A model generated the notes under the pieces. The model saw nothing but the letters and a program-made list of their open reading frames with translations, was not told where the DNA came from and ran no database searches. This document shows positions 1-8,029 of a stretch of DNA of 54,978 nt, in pieces; the stretch's first letter is position 1; every line of letters starts with the position of its first letter. The position numbers and the translations under genes were made by a program. The DNA lies in NCBI GenBank assembly GCA_017937655.1, contig JAGBDE010000006.1:1-54978 (forward strand). Direction: 5' to 3'. The stretch is from Clostridia bacterium. Lineage in GTDB: Bacteria > Bacillota > Clostridia > Christensenellales > Aristaeellaceae.

Positions 1-320
1 ATCGGGCCGACGGCGCCTTCCGGGCCCTGGGGACCGATGGGGCCCTGGCTTCCCGGAATGCCCTGAGGGCCGGCGGGGCCGCGGGGGCCCACAGGTCCCC
101 GCGGGCCAGGGGGACAAACCGTGCAACAGGAAAAGTCGTCCATTTGTTGACAACGGTTACAAGTAACATTTTCCGTCTGCACTTGCCGATTGAAGGAACC
201 GTTAGCTCTTTGCCCGCAACGATTGCAGGAACAACTTTCCATTTGCTGCCGCTGATTGTAGGGATAGTCCCCAACCTGTGCATCAAAATTCCTGTCTTCG
301 AAATAATGACGATGATTCAT
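1..320 (-). CDS. Collagen-like Gly-X-Y repeat protein (3' end missing)
   Basis: The gene reads leftward from ATG at 318-320 and leaves the window before its stop. The start has the Shine-Dalgarno AAGGTGGG just upstream. The first 70 or so residues are hydrophilic and Cys-rich, with [16 protein letters not shown] and SCCTVCPP, and no signal peptide is visible. From about residue 76 the frame becomes pure collagen-like Gly-X-Y triplets such as [16 protein letters not shown]. Proteins built this way in spore formers are often exosporium or spore-surface filaments (BclA-like), but some are other surface or phage proteins. A CATACAATG element near 440 vaguely resembles a late sporulation (sigma-K type) -10. 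The paired Cys-X2-Cys motifs suggest disulfide cross-linking or metal binding. The repeat assignment is firm; the spore role is inference. Confidence 0.85.
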   Translation of the reverse strand, partial: MNHRHYFEDRNFDAQVGDYPYNQRQQMESCSCNRCGQRANGSFNRQVQTENVTCNRCQQMDDFSCCTVCPPGPRGPVGPRGPAGPQGIPGSQGPIGPQGPEGAVGP

Positions 321-498
321 CAAAAACCCACCTTAACAGCTTTCTTGTTTATCCTTTGTGCCAAAGGGGTTCCGGGCGCGCACCTGCCTTTTGGGCAAGC
401 CGCCCGCCTGCCGTACGGATCACGGCATATTCCCATTGTATGGTCTGGAAAAGTGGGTTGTGCGTGAAAAAATCATGTCCCTCCGTTTCTGCAAATCA

Positions 499-541
499 GC
501 CCCCGCCGGTCGCAAAACCAGCGGGGGCAATGATGCTTTTT
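499..541. terminator. Hairpin between collagen-like gene and oxidoreductase operon
   Basis: GCCCCCGC at 499-506 pairs with GCGGGGGC at 521-528, and GGT/ACC extends the stem. A TTTTT run at 537-541 follows on the plus strand. It lies just downstream of the leftward oxidoreductase operon, whose side lacks a strong U-tract. Probable transcript end. Confidence 0.45.
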
Positions 542-1619
542 ACCGCAGCTTGATGGCCTTTTCCTGGGCCGTCAGGCACAACTCCGCGGCCTTGAAGGCG
601 TGGTGCTGGGTCATGGCCTTCTCCGTGCGGTTGAGGCAGTCCAGAATCAGCTCGCCAAAGAAGGGGCAGCCGACGCCGTCGGCGTTGTAGTACTTCTCCT
701 CCTGCTGATTGACCAGGAAGACGTGGTCACCGCCCTGCATATCGGTGGTGATGTTGACGTACTTTCGCAGCTCAATGTATCCCTTGGTGCCGATGATCAG
801 GGTGCGGCCGTCGCCCCAGGTGCGCAGGCCGTCGGGAGTGAACCAGTCCACCCGGAAATAGTTGGTGGTGCCCTTCGCGCCCACGATGTTGCAATCGCCA
901 AAATCGTCCAGCTCAGGGTGATCCGGATTGGCATAATTGGCGATGCGGCTGTAGGTGACCTGGGCCTCTTCCTCGCCGGTGAAATAGAGGTACTGCTCAA
1001 TTTGATGGCTGCCGATATCGCAGAGAATGCCGCCGTACTTTTCCTTCTCGAAGAACCAGGCAGGGCGGGCGTGGGCCATCAGCCGATGGGGCCCGAAGCC
1101 CTCCACGTGCACCACTTCGCCGATTTCCCCTGCGTCGATCATCTGCCCGGCCAAAGTGGCGGCCTGGCAATGGATGCGCTCGCCGTAGTAGCACATGTAC
1201 TTGCGGCCGGTAGCCTTGACCATTTCCTTGGCGGCGTTGAGCTGGGACATGGTGGTGAAGGGAGCCTTGTCGGTGAAATAGTCCTTGCCTGCGCCCATGA
1301 CACGGAGGCCGAAGGGGCCCCGCTCGCTGGTGATATGGGCGCCGCAGATCATATGGGTATCTGGGTCGGCCAGCACCTGCTCCTCGGTGAGGGCCACCTG
1401 CACCTGGGGATAGGTCTTGACGAAATTGGCCACCTTGTTGGGATCCGGGTCGTAGACGTATTTCAGGGTACCTCCGGCCTCCAACAGGGCGTTGGTCATG
1501 CCATAAATGTGGCCGTGATCCAGATGGGCCGCGGAAAAGATGAACTCGCCGGGCTTTACCACCGGGGCGGGCTTGCCCTTGGGCGCGTAGGTCATGCCGT
1601 TGGATGCATCCACTTTCAT
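540..1619 (-). CDS. Gfo/Idh/MocA family oxidoreductase, atypical motif
   Basis: A 359-residue protein, normal length for NAD(P)-dependent sugar or polyol dehydrogenases of the Gfo/Idh/MocA family. It has an N-terminal Rossmann half and a C-terminal alpha/beta substrate half, with GGILCDIGSHQIEQYLYFTG matching the family's conserved His-containing loop. It departs from the family in two ways. The usual EKP catalytic Lys motif reads DKAP (YFTDKAPFTT), and the N-terminal glycine motif is replaced by a FSAAHLDHGHIYGM segment. It starts at ATG 1619 with AAGGAGGA upstream, 13 bases after the stop of the next oxidoreductase gene, so the two are one operon. The substrate cannot be told from sequence. 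The divergent third paralogue suggests a shared catabolic pathway. Confidence 0.85.
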   Translation of the reverse strand: MKVDASNGMTYAPKGKPAPVVKPGEFIFSAAHLDHGHIYGMTNALLEAGGTLKYVYDPDPNKVANFVKTYPQVQVALTEEQVLADPDTHMICGAHITSERGPFGLRVMGAGKDYFTDKAPFTTMSQLNAAKEMVKATGRKYMCYYGERIHCQAATLAGQMIDAGEIGEVVHVEGFGPHRLMAHARPAWFFEKEKYGGILCDIGSHQIEQYLYFTGEEEAQVTYSRIANYANPDHPELDDFGDCNIVGAKGTTNYFRVDWFTPDGLRTWGDGRTLIIGTKGYIELRKYVNITTDMQGGDHVFLVNQQEEKYYNADGVGCPFFGELILDCLNRTEKAMTQHHAFKAAELCLTAQEKAIKLR

Positions 1620-1632
1620 TCTGGCATCCTCC

Positions 1633-2784
1633 TTATTTCTTGTAGTTGCTGCCGTAGCTGATCACGCCGTCCAGGTCGCTGGCCGAGGTGGTCTTCTCGT
1701 AGAAATGGGGCACGTTGTCCATAATGCCCTGCACGGTGTAGAAGGGGTCGTCCTTTTTCAGGGGCAGGTCGATGGTCTGGCCCAGAGCGCCGGACTTGAA
1801 AATGCCGGTGATCAGCTCGATGGTGCGCCGTCCGTCCTCGCCGCCGATGGCCGGAGCCAGGTCGTTCTCAATGGCGGAGAGCACGTTTTCCAGCTGGCCG
1901 GTGTGAACCTCATAGGTCACCTTGGGCAGGCTGTCCGCATAGTCGGCAATTTCCTTTTCCAGGGCCTCGTTGCGCACGGGGAAGCCATTGGGCTGGGGCG
2001 TGGAAGCGTAGCAGTTGAAGGGCGCGGCAATCTTGGCTTTCTCGCACTGGAACACCAGCTGCTGCTCCTCGCCGTGGTGCACCACAGAGGCAGTCAGCTG
2101 GGCCAGCGCGCCGGGATATTGCAGAATGCTGGCGGAAAGATCCTCCACCTCAGCGTTGTCATGGGCCACGTTGGCCAGCACGCTGGTCACCTTCTGGGGC
2201 AGGCCCATCATCCAGGCCAGCATATCAATGTGGTGAACGGCATGGTTCAGGGTGCATCCGCCGCCCTCTTTTTCCCAGGTGCCCCGCCACCACAGGTCGT
2301 AGTAGCTATGGCCCCGCCACCAGAAGCTGTCCACCTGCACGGAACGCACCGGGCCGGCGATGCCGCTGTCCAGCAGCGCTTTCAGATTGGCAATGGGCTG
2401 GCGGAACCGGTTCTGGGCGATAATGGAAAGCTTCTTGCCGCTCTCGTCCCGGGCGCGGAGCATGGCGTCGCACTCTTCCAGGGAAGCGGCCATGGGCTTC
2501 TCGCAGACCACGTTCTTGCCGGAGCGCAGGCTGTTGATGCTGATGGACGCATGCACAAAAGGCGGCGTGCAGACGTCCACCAGGTCGATGTCCTGCCGGG
2601 GCAGGATCTTCTGGTGGTCATCGTAAACATCCGCGTCCAGCTGATACTGCTCCTTCATCCGCTGGGCTTTCTCGGGCACGATATCCACCAGCGCCACGAT
2701 CTTGCAACGCTCAGGGAACTGCAGATAGGCCTTCACGTGGGCATGTGAAATATTACCGGTACCAACAATGGCAATGCGAATCAT
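1633..2784 (-). CDS. Gfo/Idh/MocA family oxidoreductase
   Basis: A 383-residue NAD(P)-dependent dehydrogenase. The Rossmann motif IAIVGTGNISHAH lies at the N-terminus, the catalytic motif VCEKPMAAS near residue 95, and the active-site loop GGGCTLNHAVHHIDMLAWMM is typical of family members that oxidise cyclic polyols or sugars. I place the start at ATG 2784, because GGAGGTG sits seven bases upstream and residue 1 then leads straight into the Rossmann strand. A longer reading frame exists upstream but has no ribosome site. It is the first gene of a two-gene leftward operon behind a TATAAT promoter and a 12-base palindrome. Family assignment is firm, substrate unknown. Confidence 0.92.
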   Translation of the reverse strand: MIRIAIVGTGNISHAHVKAYLQFPERCKIVALVDIVPEKAQRMKEQYQLDADVYDDHQKILPRQDIDLVDVCTPPFVHASISINSLRSGKNVVCEKPMAASLEECDAMLRARDESGKKLSIIAQNRFRQPIANLKALLDSGIAGPVRSVQVDSFWWRGHSYYDLWWRGTWEKEGGGCTLNHAVHHIDMLAWMMGLPQKVTSVLANVAHDNAEVEDLSASILQYPGALAQLTASVVHHGEEQQLVFQCEKAKIAAPFNCYASTPQPNGFPVRNEALEKEIADYADSLPKVTYEVHTGQLENVLSAIENDLAPAIGGEDGRRTIELITGIFKSGALGQTIDLPLKKDDPFYTVQGIMDNVPHFYEKTTSASDLDGVISYGSNYKK

Positions 2785-2804
2785 CAGAATGCACCTCCGA
2801 AAAT

Positions 2805-2816
2805 ATGAACGTTCAT
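2805..2816. promoter_or_regulatory. Palindromic operator candidate
   Basis: ATGAACGTTCAT is a perfect 12-base palindrome between the leftward promoter and the first oxidoreductase start. Its position just after the expected transcription start fits a repressor operator. The regulator is not in the window. Confidence 0.45.
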
Positions 2817-2826
2817 TGTTGCATTC

Positions 2827-2856
2827 ATTATATACGCGCAAACAGAGGATTGTCTA
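2827..2856 (-). promoter_or_regulatory. Promoter of oxidoreductase operon
   Basis: Reading leftward, TAGACA (2851-2856) is followed after 18 bases by a perfect TATAAT (2827-2832). Confidence 0.6.
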
Positions 2857-2917
2857 CAAAAATTTGTCCCTCTTTCTCCTTTTGGCAAAAAAGAAAGAGT
2901 TGCTGCATCCGCTCCCG

Positions 2918-2946
2918 TTGACATTTATTTTCTTTTCGTGTACTCT
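2918..2946 (+). promoter_or_regulatory. Promoter of divergent oxidoreductase
   Basis: TTGACA (2918-2923), 17-base spacer, TACTCT (2941-2946), 48 bases upstream of the gene at 2995. Confidence 0.6.
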
Positions 2947-2994
2947 GTGAAAAACACCAAAACCTATGCATGATACATCACGGAGGAATCCACT

Positions 2995-4164
2995 ATGGAT
3001 AAGGTCAAAATCGGCGTGATCGGTCTGGGCAATATGGGCTCCGAGCATTGCAGGCTGCTGCTTTCCGGCAAAGCGCCGGAGGCGGAGCTTTGCTGCGTGG
3101 CCGATCTGCGTGCGGAGCGCCGGGAATGGGCGAAAAACAGCCTGCCTGCCGGCACCGCCATCTATAAGGACGGACTGTCCCTCATCCGGGCCAAGGGCTG
3201 CGACGCCGTCATCATCGCCGTCCCCCATTATCAGCACCCGGAGCTGTCCATTGCCGCGCTGGAAAACGGCCTGCATGTGCTTTGTGAAAAGCCTGTGGCG
3301 GTGTACACCCAGCAGGTGCAGCCTGTTCTGGACGCTGCCAAGCGCAGCGGTAAGACCTTTGCCCTCATGTTCAACCAGCGCACCAACTGCGTCTACCGCC
3401 GCATGAAGGAGATCCTTTTCTCCGGCGAAATGGGCGAAATGAAGCGGGTTTCCTGGACCATTACCGACTGGTATCGCAGCCAGGCTTATTACGATTCCGG
3501 CTCCTGGCGGGCCACCTGGGCTGGCGAGGGCGGCGGCGTGCTGCTGAATCAGTGTCCTCACCAGCTGGACCTGCTGCAATGGCTTTGCGGCATGCCGGAA
3601 AAAATCAGCGCCTTCTGCCACGAGGGCAAGTGGCACGATATTGAAGTGGAGGACGACGTGACCGCCTACATGGAATTTCCCGGCGGCGCCACGGGCGTGT
3701 TCATTGCCTCCACCGGCGATCTGCCCGGCACCAACCGGCTGGAAATCTCCTTTGACCGGGGCAAGCTGGTCTGTGAGAATGGGCAACTGACCCGCTGGCT
3801 GCTCCCCCACAGCGAAAAAGACCATTTCCGCCTGTCACAGAGCGCCTATCCTCAGCCCGCCATGACGGTAGAAACCCTGGAAACCGACGGCCAGAATCCC
3901 CAGCATATCGGCGTGACCAACGCCTTTGTGGCTCACATTTTGCATGGAACGCCTCTGGTGGCCGAGGGCTGGGAAGGCCGCAACGGGCTGATGCTTTCCA
4001 ACGCCATGCACCTGTCCTCCTGGCTGGGCCAGCCGGTGACCCTTCCCGTGGACGAGGCCCTGTTCGCCTCCATGCTTCTCGAAAAAGCCAGCCATTCCCG
4101 GCTGAAAGATACAAAGGACGTGACCTTCGTCACCGACCACAGCGCCACTGGAAGCGCGCTGTAA
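2995..4164 (+). CDS. Gfo/Idh/MocA family oxidoreductase
   Basis: A 389-residue dehydrogenase of the Gfo/Idh/MocA family. The Rossmann glycine motif IGVIGLGNMGSEH is at residues 5-17, the catalytic LCEKPVAVYT near residue 98, and the conserved loop GEGGGVLLNQCPHQLDLLQW near residue 180. The start ATG at 2995 has CGGAGGA nine bases upstream. It is transcribed divergently from the two-gene oxidoreductase operon across a 210-base control region. This suggests the three enzymes act on related substrates, for example successive oxidation or epimerisation of an inositol or sugar, though no transporter or kinase adjoins them to prove it. A paired-hairpin region follows the stop. Confidence 0.92.
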   Translation: MDKVKIGVIGLGNMGSEHCRLLLSGKAPEAELCCVADLRAERREWAKNSLPAGTAIYKDGLSLIRAKGCDAVIIAVPHYQHPELSIAALENGLHVLCEKPVAVYTQQVQPVLDAAKRSGKTFALMFNQRTNCVYRRMKEILFSGEMGEMKRVSWTITDWYRSQAYYDSGSWRATWAGEGGGVLLNQCPHQLDLLQWLCGMPEKISAFCHEGKWHDIEVEDDVTAYMEFPGGATGVFIASTGDLPGTNRLEISFDRGKLVCENGQLTRWLLPHSEKDHFRLSQSAYPQPAMTVETLETDGQNPQHIGVTNAFVAHILHGTPLVAEGWEGRNGLMLSNAMHLSSWLGQPVTLPVDEALFASMLLEKASHSRLKDTKDVTFVTDHSATGSAL

Positions 4165-4174
4165 TCAACAAAAA

Positions 4175-4208
4175 CCGCGCCTGAGTTTTTTCTCTCAGGC
4201 GCTCGGTT
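4175..4208 (+). terminator. Terminator after oxidoreductase
   Basis: GCGCCTGAG (4177-4185) pairs with CTCAGGCGC (4194-4202) around a T-rich loop, with flanking ACCG/CGGT extending the stem. Confidence 0.6.
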
Positions 4209-4385
4209 TGTGAAGCTGGAGGTGCAGGAGGCACTGCCTCCTGCCGGGTGTGGGCAGAGCCCACAAATCTTACGCCGCAGCGTTTTTATGCAAGCACGCA
4301 AGCACCGAAGGTGCAAGATGTGCGGTTTTGCTTGATCTCTACCAGCCTAAACGTCTGAGTTTCTTTACTCAGGCGCGTTTTATTA
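4209..4385. repeat. Hairpin-rich intergenic element
   Basis: No gene is visible. The stretch holds CAGGAGGC/GCCTCCTG and GTGGGC/GCCCAC hairpins and a small GCACC/GGTGC one. It ends in a second CTGAG...CTCAGGCGCG hairpin (4356-4376) followed by TTTTATTA, closely resembling the terminator at 4177-4202. It may be a dispersed intergenic repeat or duplicated terminators. Confidence 0.45.
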
Positions 4386-4835
4386 TGCTTCAATGAGCTT
4401 TTCCAGCTCCGCATTCAGCTTGGCTTTCAATTCCTCCAGCTGCTCCGGCGTCGGCAGATACTCGGGCTCATGCAGTTCCTTGCCCAGCTGCCAGACCGGG
4501 CCGGGTTTGGGGGTATCGCCCGCATGACGGGGATACAGATGCCAGTGCATGTGCAGGCCGCTTCCCACGCCCAACAGGGCGTAGTTCATCTTGTCGGCGT
4601 TGAAAGCCTTGTGCACCGCTTCCGCCACCAGGGACATTTCCCGCAAAAATTCCTGCCGGAAGTCGGGCGCAAGGTAATGCAGCTCCGTGGCGCATTCCTT
4701 GCAGAGAAACACGGTGTACCCCGGGATGCGCTGATGGTCGCCAATGACCACATAGCCGGTGTTCATCTCCCGCACAAAATAGGGGTTCTCTCCCCTCTTG
4801 ATCTTCTCGATCCGGTCACAAACCAAACATTCCAT
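4383..4835 (-). CDS. HIT family hydrolase
   Basis: A 150-residue histidine-triad protein, a cytoplasmic nucleotide phosphoramidase/hydrolase-type enzyme. The triad GLHMHWHLYPRH lies near residue 95, and ECLVCDRI at the start plus FLCKECATE form two Cys-X2-Cys pairs likely to hold zinc. The start is ATG 4835, which shares its A with the TGA stop of the upstream gene (TGATG) and has AAGGAG upstream. The two genes are therefore translationally coupled. A start 57 bases earlier would run inside the upstream gene and lacks a ribosome site. The C-terminus is a Glu/Lys-rich helix (about 25 residues). The physiological substrate is unknown. Confidence 0.9.
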   Translation of the reverse strand: MECLVCDRIEKIKRGENPYFVREMNTGYVVIGDHQRIPGYTVFLCKECATELHYLAPDFRQEFLREMSLVAEAVHKAFNADKMNYALLGVGSGLHMHWHLYPRHAGDTPKPGPVWQLGKELHEPEYLPTPEQLEELKAKLNAELEKLIEA

Positions 4836-5659
4836 CAGCCTTCTCCTTCCTCTGCGGGCCAGATGATGCAGTTTCGCAGTCTCAAAAAACAATCGTATCC
4901 TTGCTGTAGATTGATCACAATTGTTTCGTCGGTCTTCACTTCTTTTCTTTCCACCACGCGTTCTTCACGGCCCGTTTCCGGGTTGATTCTGGTCACCCAT
5001 GCGTCGCCAACGGTCTGTCCATCCATCAAGGTTGCCATATATATCCGGCCAGGGCATTCGTACATCACAAAAAAGCATCCGCTGACAACCTCCACCTTGT
5101 CCATGGTCTGGTATTTCGGCTCATATCGCACCCTACGCAGGGTGCAGCTTTCCGGCAGCTCCACGGACGTGTTCTCCCCCAGATAGAAGGAGCAGCTGAC
5201 TCCCGGGGTCATCACAAACGCATTGATGCCCACGCCATCCGCGTCAAGCACCCACACAATTCCGTCCGCATTGTCGCCCCCGACGGCTGTATATACGCCT
5301 GGGTTCAGATCCTTTCCGGCAAAGTATTGTCCCGCTTGGGCGATCTCCACATCGCTGCCGGTGTCAAAGGGGCTCTCGTAGTGCCAGCTGGTTTTGCCCT
5401 CGGGAACATCCGGCTGCTGGGTCTCCCCGAAGCACCAGTCGCAGCGTTTCAGCCCGGCAAATGCCTCGTCCGATAAATCCTCCGCAGCAATTTTGGTCAG
5501 GGCGTTCCAATACCCCTGACCGATCCGCTCGCAGTCCGGCCGGGCGTGATAATACTCGCCGCCGTCGTGGTTGTAGTAGACGCATTCCGTGTCCTCCGCA
5601 AAGACTGCCGACGTCAGGCACACCATGCACAGCACCAGCAAAATCAACATTCGTTTCAT
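4835..5659 (-). CDS. Secreted Cys-rich protein
   Basis: A 274-residue protein with a clear signal peptide (MKRMLILLVLCMVCLTSAVFA, cleavage near residue 21). Just after it comes a short module, YYHARPDCERI followed by LKRCDWCFG, an HxxPxC...CxxC pattern seen in many small secreted Firmicute modules. The remainder is beta-rich and unrecognised, with GDNADGIVWVLDADG and a second half of regular strands. It sits 13 bases after the SH3b-protein gene and overlaps the HIT gene by one base, so the three form an operon. AAGGAGG precedes ATG 5659. Function unknown; an extracellular role is likely. Confidence 0.75.
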   Translation of the reverse strand: MKRMLILLVLCMVCLTSAVFAEDTECVYYNHDGGEYYHARPDCERIGQGYWNALTKIAAEDLSDEAFAGLKRCDWCFGETQQPDVPEGKTSWHYESPFDTGSDVEIAQAGQYFAGKDLNPGVYTAVGGDNADGIVWVLDADGVGINAFVMTPGVSCSFYLGENTSVELPESCTLRRVRYEPKYQTMDKVEVVSGCFFVMYECPGRIYMATLMDGQTVGDAWVTRINPETGREERVVERKEVKTDETIVINLQQGYDCFLRLRNCIIWPAEEGEG

Positions 5660-5672
5660 CCGTATTCCCTCC

Positions 5673-6659
5673 TTAACCGTTACCCGGGGTCAGGCAATAA
5701 AAGAAAGTATAGCCCATGCAGCCGTCGTCCGGCAGCCAGAGAATGTACATGCTCTCGTTTTCATTGACGCCCACCACATAAAACCGTTCGCTGTCCTTCA
5801 TGTATCGGTGATATCCCGTTCTCAGGTTTTGATTGAAGCTGTAGGAATGCACCCAAAACTCAGCTTCCTCATCCTCCAGGAACAGCCAGGGGGCCGCGTA
5901 CTGCACGTCCGCCGCAGCATCGCCAAAGGCCAGGTATCGGGTCATCATGTAGCCCTCCTTGCCGAAAACGTCTACCTTGCACCATTCGTCGCCCTTTTCC
6001 AGAACCCGCACCGGAGTGCCGTTGTAGAACTTGCCGATGGGCGCGGACTCCTTGTTGGGGTTCGTTCTCAGACGCAGCCGATCCTCCGGATTGGGATTAT
6101 TCACCTTGGCGTAGGCGGAGCCATCCAGACCTGCCACCGCTTCCTCGTAAGTGAGGGGCAGGGTGGTCCAGTCAACGGCGGTGATGTCATACCAGGGATT
6201 GAAGCCAAAATGGCCGTAAATGGGATGAACCTCCTTGCTGACCCAGTCACGGCCCATCTGGATGATCTCGTCGCCGTAGATGGCTGTCACGCCCCAGAGG
6301 CCGCTTGGCGTGGGCGATACGTCCACCGCGACAAAATAATGACCTACGGGTATGCCCAGGGAGTCCACGAAATTCTCCACGCCCAGGATGGTTCCTTCGG
6401 GGAGTGGCGTGCTTTCCGTCAGCTGCCACTCGTTCCACGCGCCCTGCACGCAGCCTACAAATACCAGCGTGCCATCCGGCTTTTCCATAAGCAGCCGCAT
6501 CACTCGCCCGTCGATGTTGCCCTGCTTGAGGGTATAGTCCGGCAGCAGACTCTTGACCAACTCCGGGTCGGCAGGGATGGCAGGATCGCCTGCAAGGGCC
6601 GTAGAAAGGACCGGCAGCAGCAAGATGATCGTCAAAATGCAAATCAACAGTTTCCGCAT
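5673..6659 (-). CDS. Secreted SH3b-domain protein
   Basis: A 328-residue exported protein. Signal peptide MRKLLICILTIILLLPVLS then TALA, cleavage near residue 23. An SH3b domain lies near residues 185-250, with the diagnostic RLRLRTNPNKESAPIGKFYN, GTPVRVLEKGDEWCKVDV and EGYMMTRYL. Bacterial SH3 domains of this type bind peptidoglycan or wall peptides. The first 180 residues and the last 75 are unrecognised. It is the first gene of the three-gene leftward operon, with AAGGAGGA before ATG 6659. No catalytic domain is visible, so a wall-binding or sensing role is more likely than hydrolysis. Confidence 0.8.
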   Translation of the reverse strand: MRKLLICILTIILLLPVLSTALAGDPAIPADPELVKSLLPDYTLKQGNIDGRVMRLLMEKPDGTLVFVGCVQGAWNEWQLTESTPLPEGTILGVENFVDSLGIPVGHYFVAVDVSPTPSGLWGVTAIYGDEIIQMGRDWVSKEVHPIYGHFGFNPWYDITAVDWTTLPLTYEEAVAGLDGSAYAKVNNPNPEDRLRLRTNPNKESAPIGKFYNGTPVRVLEKGDEWCKVDVFGKEGYMMTRYLAFGDAAADVQYAAPWLFLEDEEAEFWVHSYSFNQNLRTGYHRYMKDSERFYVVGVNENESMYILWLPDDGCMGYTFFYCLTPGNG

Positions 6660-6727
6660 GAGGGGCTCCTCCTTCGTGTCCGTCTGCTAATCTGACGAAC
6701 GGCGGATGCCATTTCTTCCCAGTAACG

Positions 6728-6767
6728 AAAAAAAACGCTGCTTCGCGGTGAAACAGCGTCTTTTTTG
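6728..6767. terminator. Bidirectional terminator after peptide-transporter operon
   Basis: ACGCTG (6735-6740) pairs with CAGCGT (6754-6759). An A-run on one side and a T-run on the other give U-tracts in both directions. It ends the leftward opp operon. Confidence 0.85.
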
Positions 6768-6768
6768 T

Positions 6769-7032
6769 TTATCGGAACCAAACAAACACGCAGAATGCGG
6801 CAAACAGCACCAGTCCAAGGTTCATCACCCCGGCCACCAGAAGCCCCGCTTTCAGGGCGCTGGCAGTGTAGATGCGAACCTGCTTTTTGGTCAGGTCGTC
6901 CTTGGAGGAAGCTGCAGGCGGCAGATCGGGCCGCTCCGGGCGATACCAGGGCATGCCCTCCACGTTCATGTTGGCGATGGTGTGGCCGTCGTCGCCTTCC
7001 GGCAGGCGGTCACGCTTGTCCTTGTCACTCAT
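6769..7032 (-). CDS. Small membrane protein at end of opp operon
   Basis: An 87-residue protein with a charged N-terminal half (MSDKDKRDRLPEGDDG) and a Pro-rich MPWYRPERPDLPPAA segment. One C-terminal hydrophobic stretch follows (AGLLVAGVMNLGLVLFAAFC). ATG 7032 overlaps the upstream ATPase gene by eight bases in the arrangement ATGAGTGA, the same overlap that joins the two ATPase genes, so it is co-translated with the transporter. A tail-anchored or single-pass accessory subunit is plausible. I do not recognise a family. Confidence 0.7.
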   Translation of the reverse strand: MSDKDKRDRLPEGDDGHTIANMNVEGMPWYRPERPDLPPAASSKDDLTKKQVRIYTASALKAGLLVAGVMNLGLVLFAAFCVFVWFR

Positions 7033-8029
7033 TCTCGTAGCCGCTTTCCGGGTCGTAGATGTGGCAGGCCACAAAGTGACCTTCCTTCACTTCCATGGTG
7101 CGGGGGGCCTTTTCCTTGCACACGCCCTTGCAATTGCGGCAACGGGTGTGGAACTTGCATCCGCTGGGAGGATTGGAGGGGGAGGGGATGTTGCCTTCCA
7201 GGATGATGCGGTTCATCTTCACGGTGGGGTCCGGCACCGGGATGGCGCTGAACAGGGCCTGGGTGTAGGGGTGCAGCGGGTTGGCGAAGATCTCTTCCTT
7301 GTCGGCGAACTCCACCATGTTGCCCAGGTACATCACGCCGATGGTATCGGAGATGTGCTGCACAACGGACAGGTCGTGGCTGATGAACAGATAGGTCAGG
7401 TTGAACTCCTTCTGCAGGTCCTCCAGCAGGTTGATGATCTGGGCCTGGATGGACACGTCCAGAGCGGAAACGGGCTCGTCGCAAACGATGAAATCAGGGT
7501 TCAGGGCGATGGCGCGAGCGATGCAGATACGCTGGCGCTGGCCGCCGGAGAACTCGTGAGGATAGCGATCCTTCTGGTATTCGTGGAGGCCGCAGGCCTT
7601 CATGATGCGGGTGACGTAAGCGTCCAGCTCGTCCTCAGGAACCAGGCCGTGCTCGCGGACAGCCTCGCCGATGATCTCGCCAACAGGCAGACGGGGAGAC
7701 AGGCTGGAGTAGGGATCCTGGAAGATGATCTGGATCTTGGGGCGGAAGGCCTGCATTTCCTTGTGGCTCAGCTTGTCCAGCTGAGTGTCTTCATTGAAGA
7801 TGACCTCGCCGCTGGTCTTCTGGGTCAGGTTCAGGATGGTCTTGCCGATGGTGGTCTTGCCGCAGCCGGACTCGCCCACCAGACCCATGGTGGTGCCCCG
7901 CTTGATGGCGAAGCTGACGTTCTCCACAGCGTGCACGTGGCCAACCACGCGGCCGAACAGGCCGGCCTTAATGGGGAAGTATTTGCACAGATTCTTTACT
8001 TCCACAACGTTCTTGGTGGTCTCACTCAT
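7025..8029 (-). CDS. oppF: Oligopeptide ABC transporter ATP-binding protein (OppF/DppF type)
   Basis: A 334-residue cytoplasmic ATPase of the peptide/nickel importer family. Walker A GLVGESGCGKTTIGK, signature FSGGQRQRICIARA, Walker B FIVCDEPVSALD and the H-loop region LFISHDLSVV are all intact. The C-terminal Cys-rich oligopeptide motif CKFHTRCRNCKGVC is typical of the OppD/OppF tail. It starts at ATG 8029 (GGGAGGTG upstream), overlapping the preceding ATPase gene by eight bases (ATGAGTGA). With OppD it powers the permease pair OppB/OppC. Substrate class (peptide, nickel or other) is inferred from family only. Confidence 0.93.
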   Translation of the reverse strand: MSETTKNVVEVKNLCKYFPIKAGLFGRVVGHVHAVENVSFAIKRGTTMGLVGESGCGKTTIGKTILNLTQKTSGEVIFNEDTQLDKLSHKEMQAFRPKIQIIFQDPYSSLSPRLPVGEIIGEAVREHGLVPEDELDAYVTRIMKACGLHEYQKDRYPHEFSGGQRQRICIARAIALNPDFIVCDEPVSALDVSIQAQIINLLEDLQKEFNLTYLFISHDLSVVQHISDTIGVMYLGNMVEFADKEEIFANPLHPYTQALFSAIPVPDPTVKMNRIILEGNIPSPSNPPSGCKFHTRCRNCKGVCKEKAPRTMEVKEGHFVACHIYDPESGYENE

